Assembly (NCBI GenBank): GCA_963580285.1
Contig: OY757011.1
Location: 98,136,678-98,200,677 of the forward strand
Direction of reading: 5' to 3'
DNA from: Lucinisca nassula
Taxonomy: Eukaryota > Mollusca > Bivalvia > Lucinida > Lucinidae
DNA: 64,000 nt
The stretch's first letter is position 1. Each line of letters starts with the position of its first letter. The translations under genes and the position numbers were made by a program. Shown piece by piece: positions 12,601 through 27,600 of the stretch. The notes below the pieces were generated by a model. It was given only the letters and a program-made list of their open reading frames with translations. It ran no database searches and was not told the origin of the DNA.

Positions 12601-15600
12601 TTCGAAGAATGGTGGAAAGGGCATATAGCGTTGCCCCTGTCCGTCCGTCTGTGCGTCCTTCTGTCCGTGCGTCCGAAACTTAAACGCAGTCAATAACTTC
12701 CTTATTTCTTGATGGATTTTTAAAATTACTCGGCAGAAATGTTAACCATCATGAGACGAAGTGTCATGTGCAAAACCCAGGTCCTTACCTCCAAGGTCAA
12801 CGTCATACTTAGAGGTCAAAGGTCAAAAAAAGGGTCCGAAACTTAAACGCAGTCAATAACTTTCTTATTTCTGGATGGATTTTGAAATTACTTTGGAAAA
12901 ATGTTAACCATCATGAGTCGATGTGTCACGTGCAAAACCCAGGTCCGTACCTCCAAGGTCAAGGTCATACTTGGAGGTCAAAGGTCAAAAAAAGGGTCCG
13001 AAACTTAAACGCAGTCAATAACTTTCTTATTTCTGGATGAATTTTGAGATTACTTTGTAGAAATGTTAACCATCATGAGTCGATGTGTCACATGCAAAAT
13101 CCAGGTCCGTACCTCCAAGGTCAAGGTCATACTTGGAGGTCAAAGGTCAAAAAAGTGTCCGAAACTTAAACGCAGCCAATAACTTACTTATTTTTGGATG
13201 GATTTTGAAATTATTTTGAAGAAATGTTAACCATCATGAGACAATGTGTCACGTGCAAACCCAGATCCGTACCTCCAAGGTCATACTTAGAGGTCAAATG
13301 GCATAAAAAGGGTCCAAAACTTTAACACTGTCAATAACTTTCTATGGATGAATACGAACATAGTCATATTTTCGGGCGGGGGCATCCGTGTCCTATGGAC
13401 GCATTTCTAGTCTCTATATAAAGTGGGGTTAGGGGGATCTTCATTTCACGGACTTGTTCACATGATGTCTAATGAGTTAACCTGATAGAGAGGCATATAG
13501 TATTATTGCGGTTATTATATACGTCCAAATGTACTTACGGTAGAACTTCGATGGCTAGAACATTGAAGGCTCTTTTATTATGACTGTGCCAAATCCATTC
13601 TTGAGTCCCTAGGGAATTCTTCTAAACAAGAAATTGTGAGGGATATTTTAGGAGGAGGAGCAAATTCTTTTCTTTAAGAGTTGACCCCTTTTTCAGTTGG
13701 ACAGAGTTTATAGAAAAGTGAACAGAAAGTCCCAAAAGTTGTTTCCCTTTTAAAAATGGCGAAAAAATCTGCCAGTTGCTCTCAGCTGGGCAGCTGAACA
13801 TGACCTGAATAGCATTGACAAGGCTGTTAAACTCCAACCCAAAATCAATTGACCACAGGCAATATTTTCGTCTTTTAAGCATGGGTTCTAATTGGTCTGG
13901 GCATCTCCGGTTCAAAATGCCTTTATTGAATCCATCATGAAAACACACCTATATAATTTAGACCCCCTATAACCCCACTTTCATATAGTAAATTAAGGCG
14001 TACCTATACTAAATTTAGTGACACAGAGGCCTTTCTGATATTTAATCTTCATCAGTGTGTCTCAACCCCAAAGTTCTGAAACCCAAAAGGATGATGGACA
14101 AGTCCCGGCAAACACAGCACATCCCCCTCCGAGCACACACCGACCGACACAAATCATGAGACAGGTCAACTGGAGGAATCAGGCAAGAGACGCACACATC
14201 AGGACTAATAGGCTTCCCCCACCGAGCAAACTTCAGCAAACATGGCCCACACTCCACGGAAGTCCCGGGCATCAGGAAGATGTCCAAAGTAGCGAGACTT
14301 GCAAAATTTTAAAATATAACACAAAGTGGCAACCAAATCCGCTAAGATACATGTCTCACCTGACAAGTCAGTCTTAGTTTTAGAAAAATTAGAATTTTAT
14401 GCTGCAAAAATTATAGATATAATATAGTTATAATTTAAATCAGTACCTGAGTACTGAAGTCACCACCGCAGTATCAACCTCAGCACTGAGGAACTGATAC
14501 TGAGCTGATGATACCCTCGGGGATGAACAAATCATCCACCAGCAGAGATACTGACCCAGTGGTTGCAATTAACGCATACCTATACTAAATTTAGTGACAC
14601 AGAGGCCTTTCTGATATTTAATCTTCATCATTGTGTCTCAACCCCAAAGTTCTGAAACCGAAAAGGATGATGGACAAGTCCCGGCAAACACAGCACATCC
14701 CCCTCAGAGCACACACCGACCGAGGCAGATCATGAGACAGGTCAACTGGAGGCATCAGGCAAGAGAAAAAACTGGGCTTTGCAGGGGCATACATTATTTT
14801 TCGTATTTCTGCTCAAAAACATAGATAGTGGGTACTCGTTGGAACCAGCTCCCACAGTCTGTGTTTTAAACAGAAATATGCAAAATATCAGATTTTTATC
14901 TACAAATTTTCATTATTTGGCGGTAAAATTTTCAATATATTTGCATATGTATGTTTTCGTAATGCATACTACTGAAAGATAATTTTAATCCTTGGCCTAC
15001 TGAGCTATAAGATCCACTACCTTTGCCTACAGTGTATTTCCTGTTGAGATGGCTTTACAACACTGTCATTCAATTCATAAATTTGTAAGAATGAATTACA
15101 TCAAGTAAACCAATTGGTTGAAAATTGAAAAGGGAAACGATCAGAAACTGATACAATCAGATCCCAAATCCTCCCCACAATATCACTTGGGAAAGAAGTC
15201 AAAACATAGAGTGATGGCATTAAACAAAACAGACCACTGGTAAACCGAGTCAGCAGCTCTTTCCCAAACAGGTTGTGACTCAGACAATCCAAATGTAACT
15301 AAAAAGGAACAACATACATAATGGGGAAAAGAATCATAATCACCAACATAACAAACATTAATTACTGGTGGGCTTAAGTATACTTTACCGCCCTCACTTT
15401 CACTGTGGCTCAAACATGTATTTTTTCAGTCTGCACAAAGGCCCCCGCCCATAGGGGCTTGAAGAAAAATATGGGCTGCATGATGCTTCCACGCAGAGCT
15501 GAATCAGGCCCGCACACTAGTACTGGTAAACCGCTTGGAGGATCTAAGCCTGTCCAGGAACCGCGGTGCGAGGCGGACCGTCCATGCTAATAAACCCTAT

Positions 15601-18600
15601 TGGTTTCATTGGGCGACAGGGCTTGAGATGTCATTTCATCTCAATGTCGGGTAAAAGTCCCACAAAATTGGAAGCAACGTCTCCAAAATGACCTTTGCAG
15701 TGGTGACGGGGACGTTAAACCTCAAATCAAACAAAACAAATCAGTCTGCACAAAGGTTTTCTAACTCTTCAGTGAATCAACTTGGTTAACAAAGAAATCA
15801 CAATTTAAGCCAATTTTATCCAAGGACTCAGCAGTAAAGTACGTTGAGGCATCTTCATTTTTTGTGCTGCATGCAATGCCACAGGACCACTGGAGCAAAA
15901 GAAAACCAACAGTTGAACCCCGTTGGACCAAGCAGAAGACAGAAAAGTTCTGGCTCAGACCAACTAATAAAATGCTTTAAGCCAGACCCATCATGGAGTC
16001 CGAACCCCAATCCACCGGTGTGCAATTAAAGAGGAAAACAAAATGTCTGACCATGATTGGGTCAAACACAATGCATGCAGACTGTTTAATAGCGTTTATA
16101 TTGTATCACATGCATTTATAACATTTGATATTGTTATGAAATTGTTCCGAAAAGTTAGGTTTGCCTTTAATTTTTCTTGATTTTAATTTTATATATAATG
16201 TCGCCAAAAAAAGCAGGCTGTGACATCCCCTGCAGCAGAAGTCTTTGCAATCCAACCTTAACCCTTGGACTGCTGAGCCAAGATATGCCTTATCTTTCAA
16301 ACAATGTAGATCCAGATCAGATGGCTTCTGAAGAAGCCATCTGATCAGAATCTTCATTGTTTGTCATTCAGGTTATGACTTTGTTGCAATAATTTGCATC
16401 ATGTAATCCGATTGGTTGATAATCAGTAGTGAGTGTATTCTGCTGGACAAGGGTTAAAGTCAAGATATGGGTCTGGCTTAATTAATTTATTGAGCAGGAC
16501 AAGGGTTCATCTTATTTCCTAATGGATGATTTTTTTTCTTCTTTTCTTTCAGAAATTGATAAGCTCACCAATAGTAGAGAGTTTTCTGTCACAGTTTTCG
16601 GACTCTTCAGAATCTGGTTTTGAAGACCTTGTATATACCCTCAACAATACAGATGGAGACCTTGTAGGGGCATTGTCGAATGCGGCCACCTTCATGGGAG
16701 ACTATATTCACTGTATCCAGCTGAACAGATTTGTCGGTTATGATAATGAGGCCGACTTGGAATGGGAAGCGGCAAAATTATCTAGCAAGAATAACCTTTT
16801 AGCAGGTATAGTAAAACCTCCTTTAACAGCCACCTCTGTTTTACAGCCACCTTTCTTCAACAGCCATTTTCATTTCCCCCAAAAAATTTCAATATTAATA
16901 TGTGTACCATATTTACCCTATGTGTTTGGACAGACAGGCCTGAGCAATCAGTGTAGACCCAGATGAGATGCCACAGAACACAGCATCTCATCTGGGTCCC
17001 CACTGTTTGACATTAATCCAGCTATTTTTAGACACAAAATTGGGAAGTAAATTGTACTTTTTCAAATTTCAGAGCAAGTATGGTAGGAGTTGAGGTGTCC
17101 GAATATTTAACCCTTATCTTGCTGAATACAGTCAAAAACCTGTCCTAAAGACCACCTGTGAACAAAGACCACCTGTCTACAAAGACCATTTCCAATTCCT
17201 CCCATCCAATTAGACTATATAATGCACCTGTCAACAGAGACCACCTGTGCACTAGGACCAGAGGACAGTCAAAATCCTTCCCAAATGCATATTTTTACCC
17301 TGAACAAAGACCACTTTGTGCTTTGAACAGCATTGCCCAAAGTTTTAATTGGGCAATTAATTGTTAGTGGACATCCTTAAATGAGCCAAAGTAATTTTTT
17401 TAGTGATACATTATTAAAACATGACATAATGTTACCTTTAGGGGATTGAATCAGTGAATCATTCAAGTGTAACTGGGATTATCCAATATATATCTGCAAA
17501 AATGCTGTGAAGTAATCCTTGTATTCTAAGCAGTTGATGCAAAACTGACCCTCTAAATAAAGACCACCTGTGGACAAAGACCGTATTTCTTCTTTCCCTA
17601 GAGTGGTCTTTGTAGACAGGTTAGACTGTATTCATTTAAGCCACACCCATTTCTGTCTATCAAACAATCAAATTACTTGATGTAATTTATTGCTACAAAT
17701 TCATAAACTGAATACCAAAGAGTGTAGATCCTGAGCAGATGGCTTCTTCAGAAGCCATCTGATCTGGATCTACGTTCAGAAGCCATCTGATCTGGATCTA
17801 CACTGTTTGCAAAGGTAGGAGTTGTCTTGAACAGCAAGATAAGGGTTAGGATGACCTCTGCTGTGCAGCGATGCCTCTCCCCTGGCCAGCAGAAAAATTT
17901 TGATATTTTTCTTATTTCTGCTCTAAACATAGATTGTAGTTACTCGTTAGAACTACCTTTACGAGGTTGTTCTAACAAATACCCACAAGCTATGTTTTTG
18001 AGCAAAAATAAGAAAACTAATATATGCCCCTGTAAACCCCAGATTTACTATATAAAAGTTGGGTTTAAGGGGGTCAAAATTATATGGAATTGTGTTTGTG
18101 TTGCTTTTCCTGATAAATAGTCATTTTTCTGTATAGTCTATACAGTTTTGTTTGGATATAATATTCTTGCTAAACAGGCATTGTTTTTACTTTGGAACCC
18201 ATGCAGTAGTGTTATAAATGTTATAAAAAAGTTGGGGTAGACTAAAATTACCTCAGTGATCTGAACAGAAATATAGATATAAACTGCAATATGATGGAGT
18301 GTGGGGATATGCTTTACTACCAACACTTGGCACTTAACTCCACATTATGAAAACATGCCCGTGCAACATAGTGCATTTTTTCACATCTCCAAAATGGCTA
18401 CTTTTCTCATGAAAATCTGTGATATTTTTCTTATTTATACTTCAAACTTAGCTTGTTGGTGCCCGTTAGAATCCCGAATCTAACGAGTACCCACAACCTA
18501 TGTATTGGAGCAGAAATAAGACAAATAATGTGTACCCCTGTAAACTACAGTTTTCTCTATAAAGTGGGGTTTAGTGGAGTTTTCATTTCACGGACTTGTT

Positions 18601-21600
18601 CACATGATGAACTGCAATTTATACCTGAATTTCAATGGCATCAAGTAAACTATACTCAAAATGATGATGATCTTTTATCTTTCTGGGGGCCAGTTGTTAA
18701 AAACATCTTTAGTTAACATATCATTCAAATTTTGATTATTTGATACGGCAAATATGCTAATATTTTTGCTGAAAACTGTAATCAGTAATTTGACCACCAT
18801 CGTGATAACAAGTTTGTGAAATGAACACTGCTCTAAACCCCACTTCATATGATAAAACTGGGGTGTACAGGGGTATGCATTAGTTTGCTTATTTCTTCTT
18901 ATAGACATAGGTGGTGGGTATTCATTTGAACCACCTCAATGAGGTGGTTCTAACAAGTACTCACATAGGTCTTCTAGACATAGGTTATGGGTACTCATAA
19001 GAACCGCCTCAATGAGGCGGTTCTAACGAGTACCCACAACCTATGTTTGGAGTATAAATCAGAAAAATATAACAAATTTTCATTGGAGAAGTAGCCATTT
19101 TGGAGATACGAAAGAATGCACCGTCACGTGGGTGTGTTATCGTAATGACTACTAAGCTCGTTAAACAAACGATGCTTTGAACGATGGGCCCCTGACTTTC
19201 ATTTTTTTTTCAGGGATTGTTTTCACAAATGCTGAGCAGAATAATGCAAGAAAGAAGAGGGATGCACATCAAGACCTACCAAAGCATTTGATGTACAAAA
19301 TCCGCATGGACATTGATAATGTTGAACACACTCAGAGAATTAAAGACAGGATCTGGCGACCACAGGCTCGAGATATTTTTGCGGAAGATATGCGATACTT
19401 ACGAGGATTTGTACAGCTTCAGGATATGGTTGATTCAGCCATTATTGAGTCTGTGACACGCACGGATGGAACGAAAGTTGTTTCTTCAACAAAACAATTT
19501 CCATTCCCTTGTCATAAACGAGACACGTGAGTACATTTTATAATACGAATGAGTTTCATTTTGTTGGTTTTATCGTTGTGTAAACTCTGGCGAATCACTC
19601 ACAAACTGCATGAATGCTAAGTTTTTGAGTGATTCACCAGAATTAACACATGGATAAAAGCCACAAAACTGATAATACATTCCTTATACAGTCGAACTTC
19701 AATGGCTCAAACACCTTTGGGACCTCGAAAATCTGTTCGAGACTGGGGTAGTTCGAGCCACTGAGGGTTACAGTCAGGAGGCATAACGAGATACTTTTAG
19801 ACATCTTGTTGGTGTTCTATAATGAATATGTATGCTGTGTGTACTCATTAGAATCGCCTCATCGAGGCGATTCTAATGAGTACACACAGCATGCATTTGC
19901 AAGTAATAAGACTAAAATATCCTTCATTATCCCCCACTATTTCTTATGTAGAGGATTTCGCTAGGGGCTCAAGAATGGGTTCGACTCATCCATGGTAAAC
20001 GAGCCATCGGTGTTCGAGCCATCGAAGTTCTACTGTAATTCCAACTTTGTCATTGAAATATTAAAATACATACATCCTAAAAATTCGGACACCTTGAGGC
20101 CTTGCTATAATTCTCCTAAAATTTTAACAAATTTGTTTCATGGTCCAGCAAGGATTTTAAAAGGTACAGATGGAATGGCAAACAGTGTAGACCCTGATCA
20201 GACTGCTCCGATTTTAACTGAAAAAGAATTTTAAAAAATCGGTCCATAATTCAATAAAATTTTCAAAAAATCGGTTCAAAAATATTCGCTAAATCATCGT
20301 TGTAAAGACAAGCTGACCGTTTGCCACTGATAATCCAAGCATGTATACAAAAATCGCCTACAGCACAATGTGTTAGACTGGTTCATTATCTAACTAGGTG
20401 AAAATCGGACAATTCCACGTCGGGTTCTTTGATCTTATCGCAGCGAAATTTGACCTGTGTGTTAAAATTATTCAACCATGAACAATGGCCTCAGGCGTTA
20501 TCGGAATGCTAGCAGGGTGAGAAAATTAGGTCAATCAATGCAGGACATACGCTAGTTTGTTTACACAAGTCATTAATTTATGGCTTACTATAGAACCGGT
20601 ATTTAAATATATAATTATACCCCCGGCATACGAAGTTTGCAATGGGGGTATATAGTTTTTGTCTTTTCCGTCTGTCTGTCTGTATGTGTGTCCGTAAACA
20701 ATTATTTTGTGTCAAAGATATCTCAGGAACTGCTTCACATAGAAACTTGAAATTTTGCACACATGATCAGTATGACTACTTGTATTGTGGGAAAGAAAAT
20801 AAGGGCCAAGGGGTCAGGCCTTTTAGAGTTATTTCCCTTTGTAGTTCTTGCTGTTTTATAGTGTATATTTTTATTTTGTGTCAAAGATTTCTCAATAACT
20901 ACTGTACATAGAAACTTGAAAGTTTGCAAACATGATCAGTATGACTAGTTGTATTGTGGGAAAGAAAATAAGGGCCAAGGGGTCAAGCCTTTTACAGTTA
21001 TTTCCCTTTGTAGTTCTTGCTGTTTAATAGTGTATATTTTTATTATTTTGTGTCAAAGATTTCTCAATAACTACTGTACATAGAGACTTAAAATTTGGTA
21101 GCAACAACCAGTATGACTACTTAATTCAGCTGAGGTGATGGCACTGGCCGGGGGTATACGTGCCCCACTGGGCACTTTTGTCTAGTTGTTTTTTTTTTTT
21201 CACAGGGTGCAATTTTCAATACACACCTGTCATGTCTGTTAAGACTTCCAGAGAAATTGCCTTTATTTTCACCCATTCTTAACGATATTTCTATTTAAGA
21301 AATATGCTCCATTGAAACTAATAACATAAACCACGTGTGTATTATGCCCTTGAATGAATTAAAATGAAACCGCATGACGTCATTTTCCGATCACGTGCCA
21401 TCAATATCGGTCGCCGTTTGTAGACAAAGCGATTTCTTTCAGGCTTGTGTGATCGTGAAATATGTATTTATATTCTTTAGAACTCGGTTGGGCCACATAA
21501 GATTTTCAATGACTCTCGTTCGGCCATGTTTTGGTTTGAGAGAAAAGAAATGTTTTTCGATTTTTTAACCCGTTCAAAACGATTTTTTTTTAGAAATCCA

Positions 21601-24600
21601 CTCTATTAAAATCAGTGACATAAAACTGGTGTGTGTGTGTGTGTGTGTTACGTCCGTGACTACATTAATGTGTATTGTGTAAAAGGAAACGGTATGACGT
21701 CATTTTCCGACCATGTGGCTGCAATCGGTCGCCATTTATAAACAAAGCAACTTGGGCAAAATAAAGATGCGTGAAATAAGAGAAATATTATAAAGGTTTT
21801 AAAAAAAGGGCAAAAAATATAGTGACCATCGAGCTGATCTTTGACTGCACCACGCCAGCGGTCTTCAGGTGCTGAGTGACCCGGATATTGGGAAAATGAA
21901 AGTAGATGAAATCTGAACTATGTGAGCAATAATTGCTGTTTATAATCGAGATACTGGTGCTTATATTCGTTGACAAGTGTAAGAGCAATATTGGTATGTT
22001 ATTCGTTACGCTAATAACACATTTTGAAATTGCAAATCACCAAGGATGTTTACAGAAATTACCGAAACCGATCGGCAGTTTCCGTAATTTTTTGGCGAAA
22101 TCTGGCTGGACCGATTTGGATTCTTCAGTTTCTCGAGCCCTGGCCCCCGCCCATTGGGGCTTGAAGAAATAAATGGACCGCATGATGCTTCCAAGCAGAC
22201 CTGAAACCGACCGCACACGAGTACTGGTAAACCGCTTAGAGGATCTAAGCCTGCCCAAGTAAAGCAGTGCGAGTCGGACTGTCTGTTGTCTATAAACCCT
22301 ATTGGTTTCATTGGACAACAGGGCTTGAGAAGTCATTTCATCTCAAAGTCGGGTAAAAGTCCCACAAAATTGGAAGCAACGTCTCCAAAATGACATTTAC
22401 AGTGTTGACAGGGACGTTAAACCTCAAATCAAACAAATAAACTAATGTTAACCTATAGAATACAATGTAGTTCATACTTCCATGAACGCATCGAGTCACA
22501 TGATTTTCAGTGACGTCAAGTGATGTCAGTCTAAACCATGGTTCTCTAAAGGCATTGTTGACGTCAACGCCCTTCCGCTCTTTGTAGAAAAACAGTGTGT
22601 AAATGTTTTTCAGCTTTAAAAATTTGCCCTATAAGCATTTTTTCGCCTACTGATGAGGGGCAAAGAATGTATTAAATATAAGAAATAAACTTAACTTTTC
22701 TGCTTTTCATTAAAGTATGAACGACAGCAGGTCACTAGCAAAGTTTACATGAACCCCTTCGAGGTTCATTTACTTTGCATGCAACCTACTGCGTTCATAC
22801 TTTCATGAACAGCAGAAAAATAAAATTCATTTTAATGAATACATAGTCCCACATGACGTCCGTGACTTAAAAATAAACAGTGATTCTCTCTAATATGATT
22901 GGACGATGGCAACGTTATGGCGCCAGCAACACTGTTCCACTGTCAGTTGGAAAACTGTCAGCAATAGGGTAATACAGGAGTCATTTTTACTTCAAGTCAT
23001 TAACATTTGCTACAACCCTAGCATTCACCCAAATGTTCATGTCAATTTGGAGCCAGTTGTTCAAAACTAATGACATCATTAGTTTAAGTATCATTAAAAC
23101 TTTTTGAAATTTACTATGGCAAATATGTTAATATTTTTTTCTGAAAAAATATTTTTTTCTGAAAAAATGTGAACAGCTTTTGTGAATGCAAAAGCTGCTC
23201 ACATTTTTTCAGCAAAAATACCAAATTTAAATGTTGAACTTGCTAGAACAGTTAACAATATGACTGCTAACGAGCTCCTAAACCTAACAATGCTTTGAAC
23301 AACTGGGACCTGGTGTTGAAATATTCTTGAAAAGGTCAGAAAACCTTAATCAAATAAAAACATTTCTCTTTTAGGTTCCTAAATGCCCTGATTGCCTACC
23401 TGTTACCCGTCATGATGACATTTGCCTGGCTGGCTGGCCTGGCTCTAGCGACCTATAATCTTGTACTTGACAGAGAAGATGGCCAAGAGGAGGTAAGGGA
23501 GCTATTTTTCTTTGCACACCAGATAAGGAAATCCATAGTTTTAGCTTGGGATAGAAATTCTGTTCTAACCCTGGTGTTCTTGCCCAAAATCGAATATTCT
23601 CGCATGTTTGATAAATGCGCTGGTTGAATACGACCTCATATGCGCCATTGTTAAGGTTGACGTCACAGGACGTTGCGTGATGTCACTAGACATTCCTGAA
23701 GTGTCATCACAATATGGCGGACGTCGGTAACAGAAGTGACTGCAGCATTAAAAATCCACGCTAAGAAATGGAAGGTATGCAAGAAAAAGAATCCTATATG
23801 GGTGTGAGGGGTGGATAGAAAAATCCGTCCCTCGGGATCACTGTCCGGCATCACGAGGCAAGCCTCGTGATGCCTGGCAGTGACCCTCGGGACCCATTTT
23901 TCCATCCTCGGGATCACTGTCCGGCATCACTCGGCAAACCTCGTGCATGTACAACACTGAGTTTAACCCTGAAGATGTCAATAACAACAGTTGTCATCTG
24001 CTTTGTTGTCTGCTGGTTTCTTTGAAATGTATATTTATATTGAGAAATCAGATCCACTACAGACGGCTTATTGTACATACAAAACCCAACATCGAGCTCT
24101 TTCCTAACCTGCTTTCATACTCTGGTTCCAAGATATTTTTTTTTTTTGAACATCCTGTTGGATGCTCATTTATTCTCCCCGTAATTTTGGTGTGTAGTGG
24201 GTCGGGGAGGACCATCCCACCAGCACACCTTACAATTATTTAATTTTATTACATGTCAGATAACAGTTATCACAACTTCAGTCAAAGTGGATAATTGAAA
24301 AGGCAGTGTAGACTACATGTACTTTCATTGTTTTATGCGCTACAGCACATCTACTCTATAACCACTGGAGCTGCCCCAGCCAGGCAGTCCCAGTGAGCAT
24401 TGAGATGATTTCCTCTGGCATATTCGTAACATAACTGTCTTCTAACAGTTCCACTGATAAGAGCTGTGACAAAGTACATACAAGACAAAGAAGTAATTTG
24501 TACATCATTCAACAAGTATTTACATAATTTACATAATTCAGTTTACTTCTCACAATTCTAAGTTGAAGAGAAATTATTGAAGAAATTTAAGTCATTGAAA

Positions 24601-27600
24601 ATTTCCCATCTTTGGCTAAGTTACTGACATTAAAGAATGCAAAATGAATATCAAGAAGATACTTTTTCTGGTTCCAAGATATGGAATGCCAGCCCTGATA
24701 ATATAAAACAAAGTACCTCTGTCGGTCAGATTAAAGCAAGGTACCTTCAGTGCTTTTCTCCTTAAGTTAAAATGCCATTACGCACGAAGTCAGTGCTTCT
24801 AACTTTGATCTGAACATGTTCTAGCTATGCTTTATTTTATGTCATCATCTTTGTAAATGTTGTATATATTTGTATGTTTGTGTATGTTGCAAAGAGGACC
24901 CCAGGGAAGATTAGACATAAGTCCAACAGGGCCTTCTCTATAAATAAAGTATTATTATTTTTACTATTATTAGCCTTCTGTTATTTAAGCTCTTGCTTTG
25001 CTGAAACCAAATACATACATATTAACTCTAAAGCTGTGGAGAAAAACAACATCTGAAAATGTCGTCTGCTAATGCCGTCTGCTAAATCTTCTTGCAAACT
25101 TTTTAAAAAATATATATTTTGCATACAGGCAAACAGTATGGGCCCAGATCAGACTGCTCCAGTCTGATCTGGACCCAAATTAGGAGCAGGCTGATCTGGG
25201 CCCAAACTGTTTGCAAAAATGATTTTTAAGGTAACCGGCAGACTTCAAAGCAGACGACAATTGTCGTGATTGGCATTTTATGGGTTAAAAGCATAACTAC
25301 AAGTATGATATAGCAGAAGAAAGTCACATGAATTATTTGATGGCATTTTATTGGTTAAAGGCATGACTACAAGTATCATATACCAGAAAAAAGTCACATG
25401 AATTATTTGATGGCATTTTATTGGTTAAAGGCATAACTACAAGTATCATATACCATAAAAAGTCACATGACTTATTTGATGGCATTTTATTGGTTAAAGG
25501 CATTACTAAAAGTATCATAGACCAGAAGAAAATCACATGACTTATTTGAATCTATATCCACTTGATGATTTCATCTTCTATTTCAGACTCTGCGAGCTAT
25601 GGGACTGGTTTGTTGTCTAAACTGGTGGGCCTGGTTTATCAGCACAATGCTGGTGATGACGTTTGTGTCCATTATCATCACTATAATATCCCACTACGCT
25701 GAAATCGTACCATTCAGTAACTTCGGCATCATCTTCCTTTACTTCCTGGATTTCTGCTTCTCTGCTACCATGTTATGGTGAGTGTACTAAGAAAAACTCA
25801 TACGAAAACACACCTATACAAATACATTGTAAACTTTACCGCCTAAAAAAAGAAAATTTTAAGTAAAAATATTGTAATATTTTTCTTATTTCTGTTCAAA
25901 ATATAGATTGTGGGTAAACGTTAGAACCGCCTTATCGAGGGGTTCTAACGAGTACCCACATTCTTTATTTAAGAGCAGAAATAAGAAAATGATAACACCC
26001 CTGTAAACCCCAGTTTTACTATATAAAAGGGGGGTTTAAAGAGGTCAAAGTTATATAGACGTGTGTTCATGATGTAAGGCAAGTAAGGATATCCTTAAGT
26101 TTGCTCAAGAGCATGGATTGAAGATATTCATTGAAATCACCTCAAAGAGGCATTTTTAACGAGCCCCGCAATCAACATTTGGAAATACCATATCAAAGAA
26201 AAGGATATATTTTTAGACACATATAAGAAATCATTAGCTGACATGGATATGCAAAAGCTGCTCACAATTTTTTTTTTTTTCAGCAAAAATACCAGAGTAT
26301 TAGATATTGTACTTACTAGAACAGTTTTTGTTTGTTTGAGTTGAGGTTTTACATCCCCATCAACACTTTTAAGGTCATTTTGGAGACGTTGCTTCCGAGT
26401 TTGTGGGACTTTTACCCGACATTGAGATGACATGACATTTCAAGCCCTACCACCCATAAAAACTGCTAGGGTTTAAGGAGTGGTCCAACTAGCATCACTT
26501 TTCCTGGGCAGGCTCAGACCTAAGCTGTTTACCTGTACTCAAGTTCGGTCGGTTTCAGCTCTGGGCAGAAGTACCATGCAGCCCAATAAATTTCTTCAGG
26601 CCCCGATGGGCAGGGGAGCTGACATTTTGACCACTAATGAGCTGGTTAAGCAAACAATGCTTTGAGCAACTGGTCCCTGAAGCCTTGCCCAAGGAATATA
26701 AATCTGAATCTATATCTATATTTTCAGTTACTTTGTGAGTGCCTTCTTCACGAGAACATCTATAGCTATCCTGGTTACACTGATTGTGTATTTCATCAGT
26801 TACATTCCCTACGTGATTCTGCTAACATTGGATATACAGATGACATTCTGGCAGAAAACATTGGCTGTAAGTTGGCATTTAACCCTGATCCTGCATCCTG
26901 CTAAACACGACAACCTCTACTCATCACAAAAACATGCATTTAAATGGCATCCACACCCATTTCTACTCTTTCTGATACATTCAGCCCACTTCATACCACA
27001 TTTGATAACATTTGTTCTTGCACACCAGACAAGGGCATCCATGATTTTACCCTGGGATAGAAATTAATGTTCTGACCCTGGTGTTCTGACCCAGGCAACT
27101 AACATAAATACGCTTCAATTCTATTCATCTGCCGGAACTACTTCCGCACTACTTTTATTTTGTAAACAATATACATGTGCGAGCTGTCAAAACTAACCGG
27201 AGGTGTTGTGCAAGAAAAAGAATCCAATATGGGGTTCTGTTGTAGATGGGCGTTTCCAACCCTCTGGATGACCGTGCTGAGCGGAACCTCGGCGTAGCCT
27301 CGGTTCCGCTCAGCATGGTCATCCCTCGGGTTGGAAACGCTCATCTACAACAGAACCCCATATTGGATTCTTTTAATATAACATCAAAACTTGCTATGAT
27401 ATTCATTACGTCCATTTAAATGGAACAAATCCTGAAGTCAAAATGAGTTGGATTAATATGAAGATATTCAAGAATATTGTAATTAATACTTCAAGAAAAA
27501 GAAAACTTGTACATATTTACCAGAATCACCTCCAGGAGGCAATTCTAACAAATGTCCACAACACTTGTTTATTTGATTATTTAATAAAGGGCAAAAATAC

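Larger units (their letters stand above)
13932..14970 (+). mobile_element. MITE A2 split by a 780-bp insertion with a direct duplication
   Basis: The left part (CACACCTATATAATTTAGAC to CATATAGTAAA) ends near 13986. The right part resumes near 14766 (AACTGGGCTTTGCAGGGG) and ends ATGTTTTCGTAATGCAT. The insert begins and ends with the same 195-bp repeat. Confidence 0.7.

Noticed and set aside
12377..12628. Small protein with [11 protein letters not shown] repeats
   Set aside because: It is the translation of the doubled MITE palindrome; similar peptides appear wherever the core occurs.
14057..14377. Frame starting [15 protein letters not shown], repeated at 14633
   Set aside because: It lies in the 195-bp direct repeat; the second copy runs into a MITE and the third is inverted, with no sign of coding constraint.
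13995..14766. LTR retrotransposon or solo LTR pair
   Set aside because: The repeats lack TG...CA ends, there is no primer-binding site or polypurine tract, and the interior is only about 380 bp.
16806..16966. Extension of exon 4 past its donor
   Set aside because: The frame stays open to 16966, but the product after G|GT has no ABCA similarity, whereas joining to 19214 restores the AGIVFTN motif.
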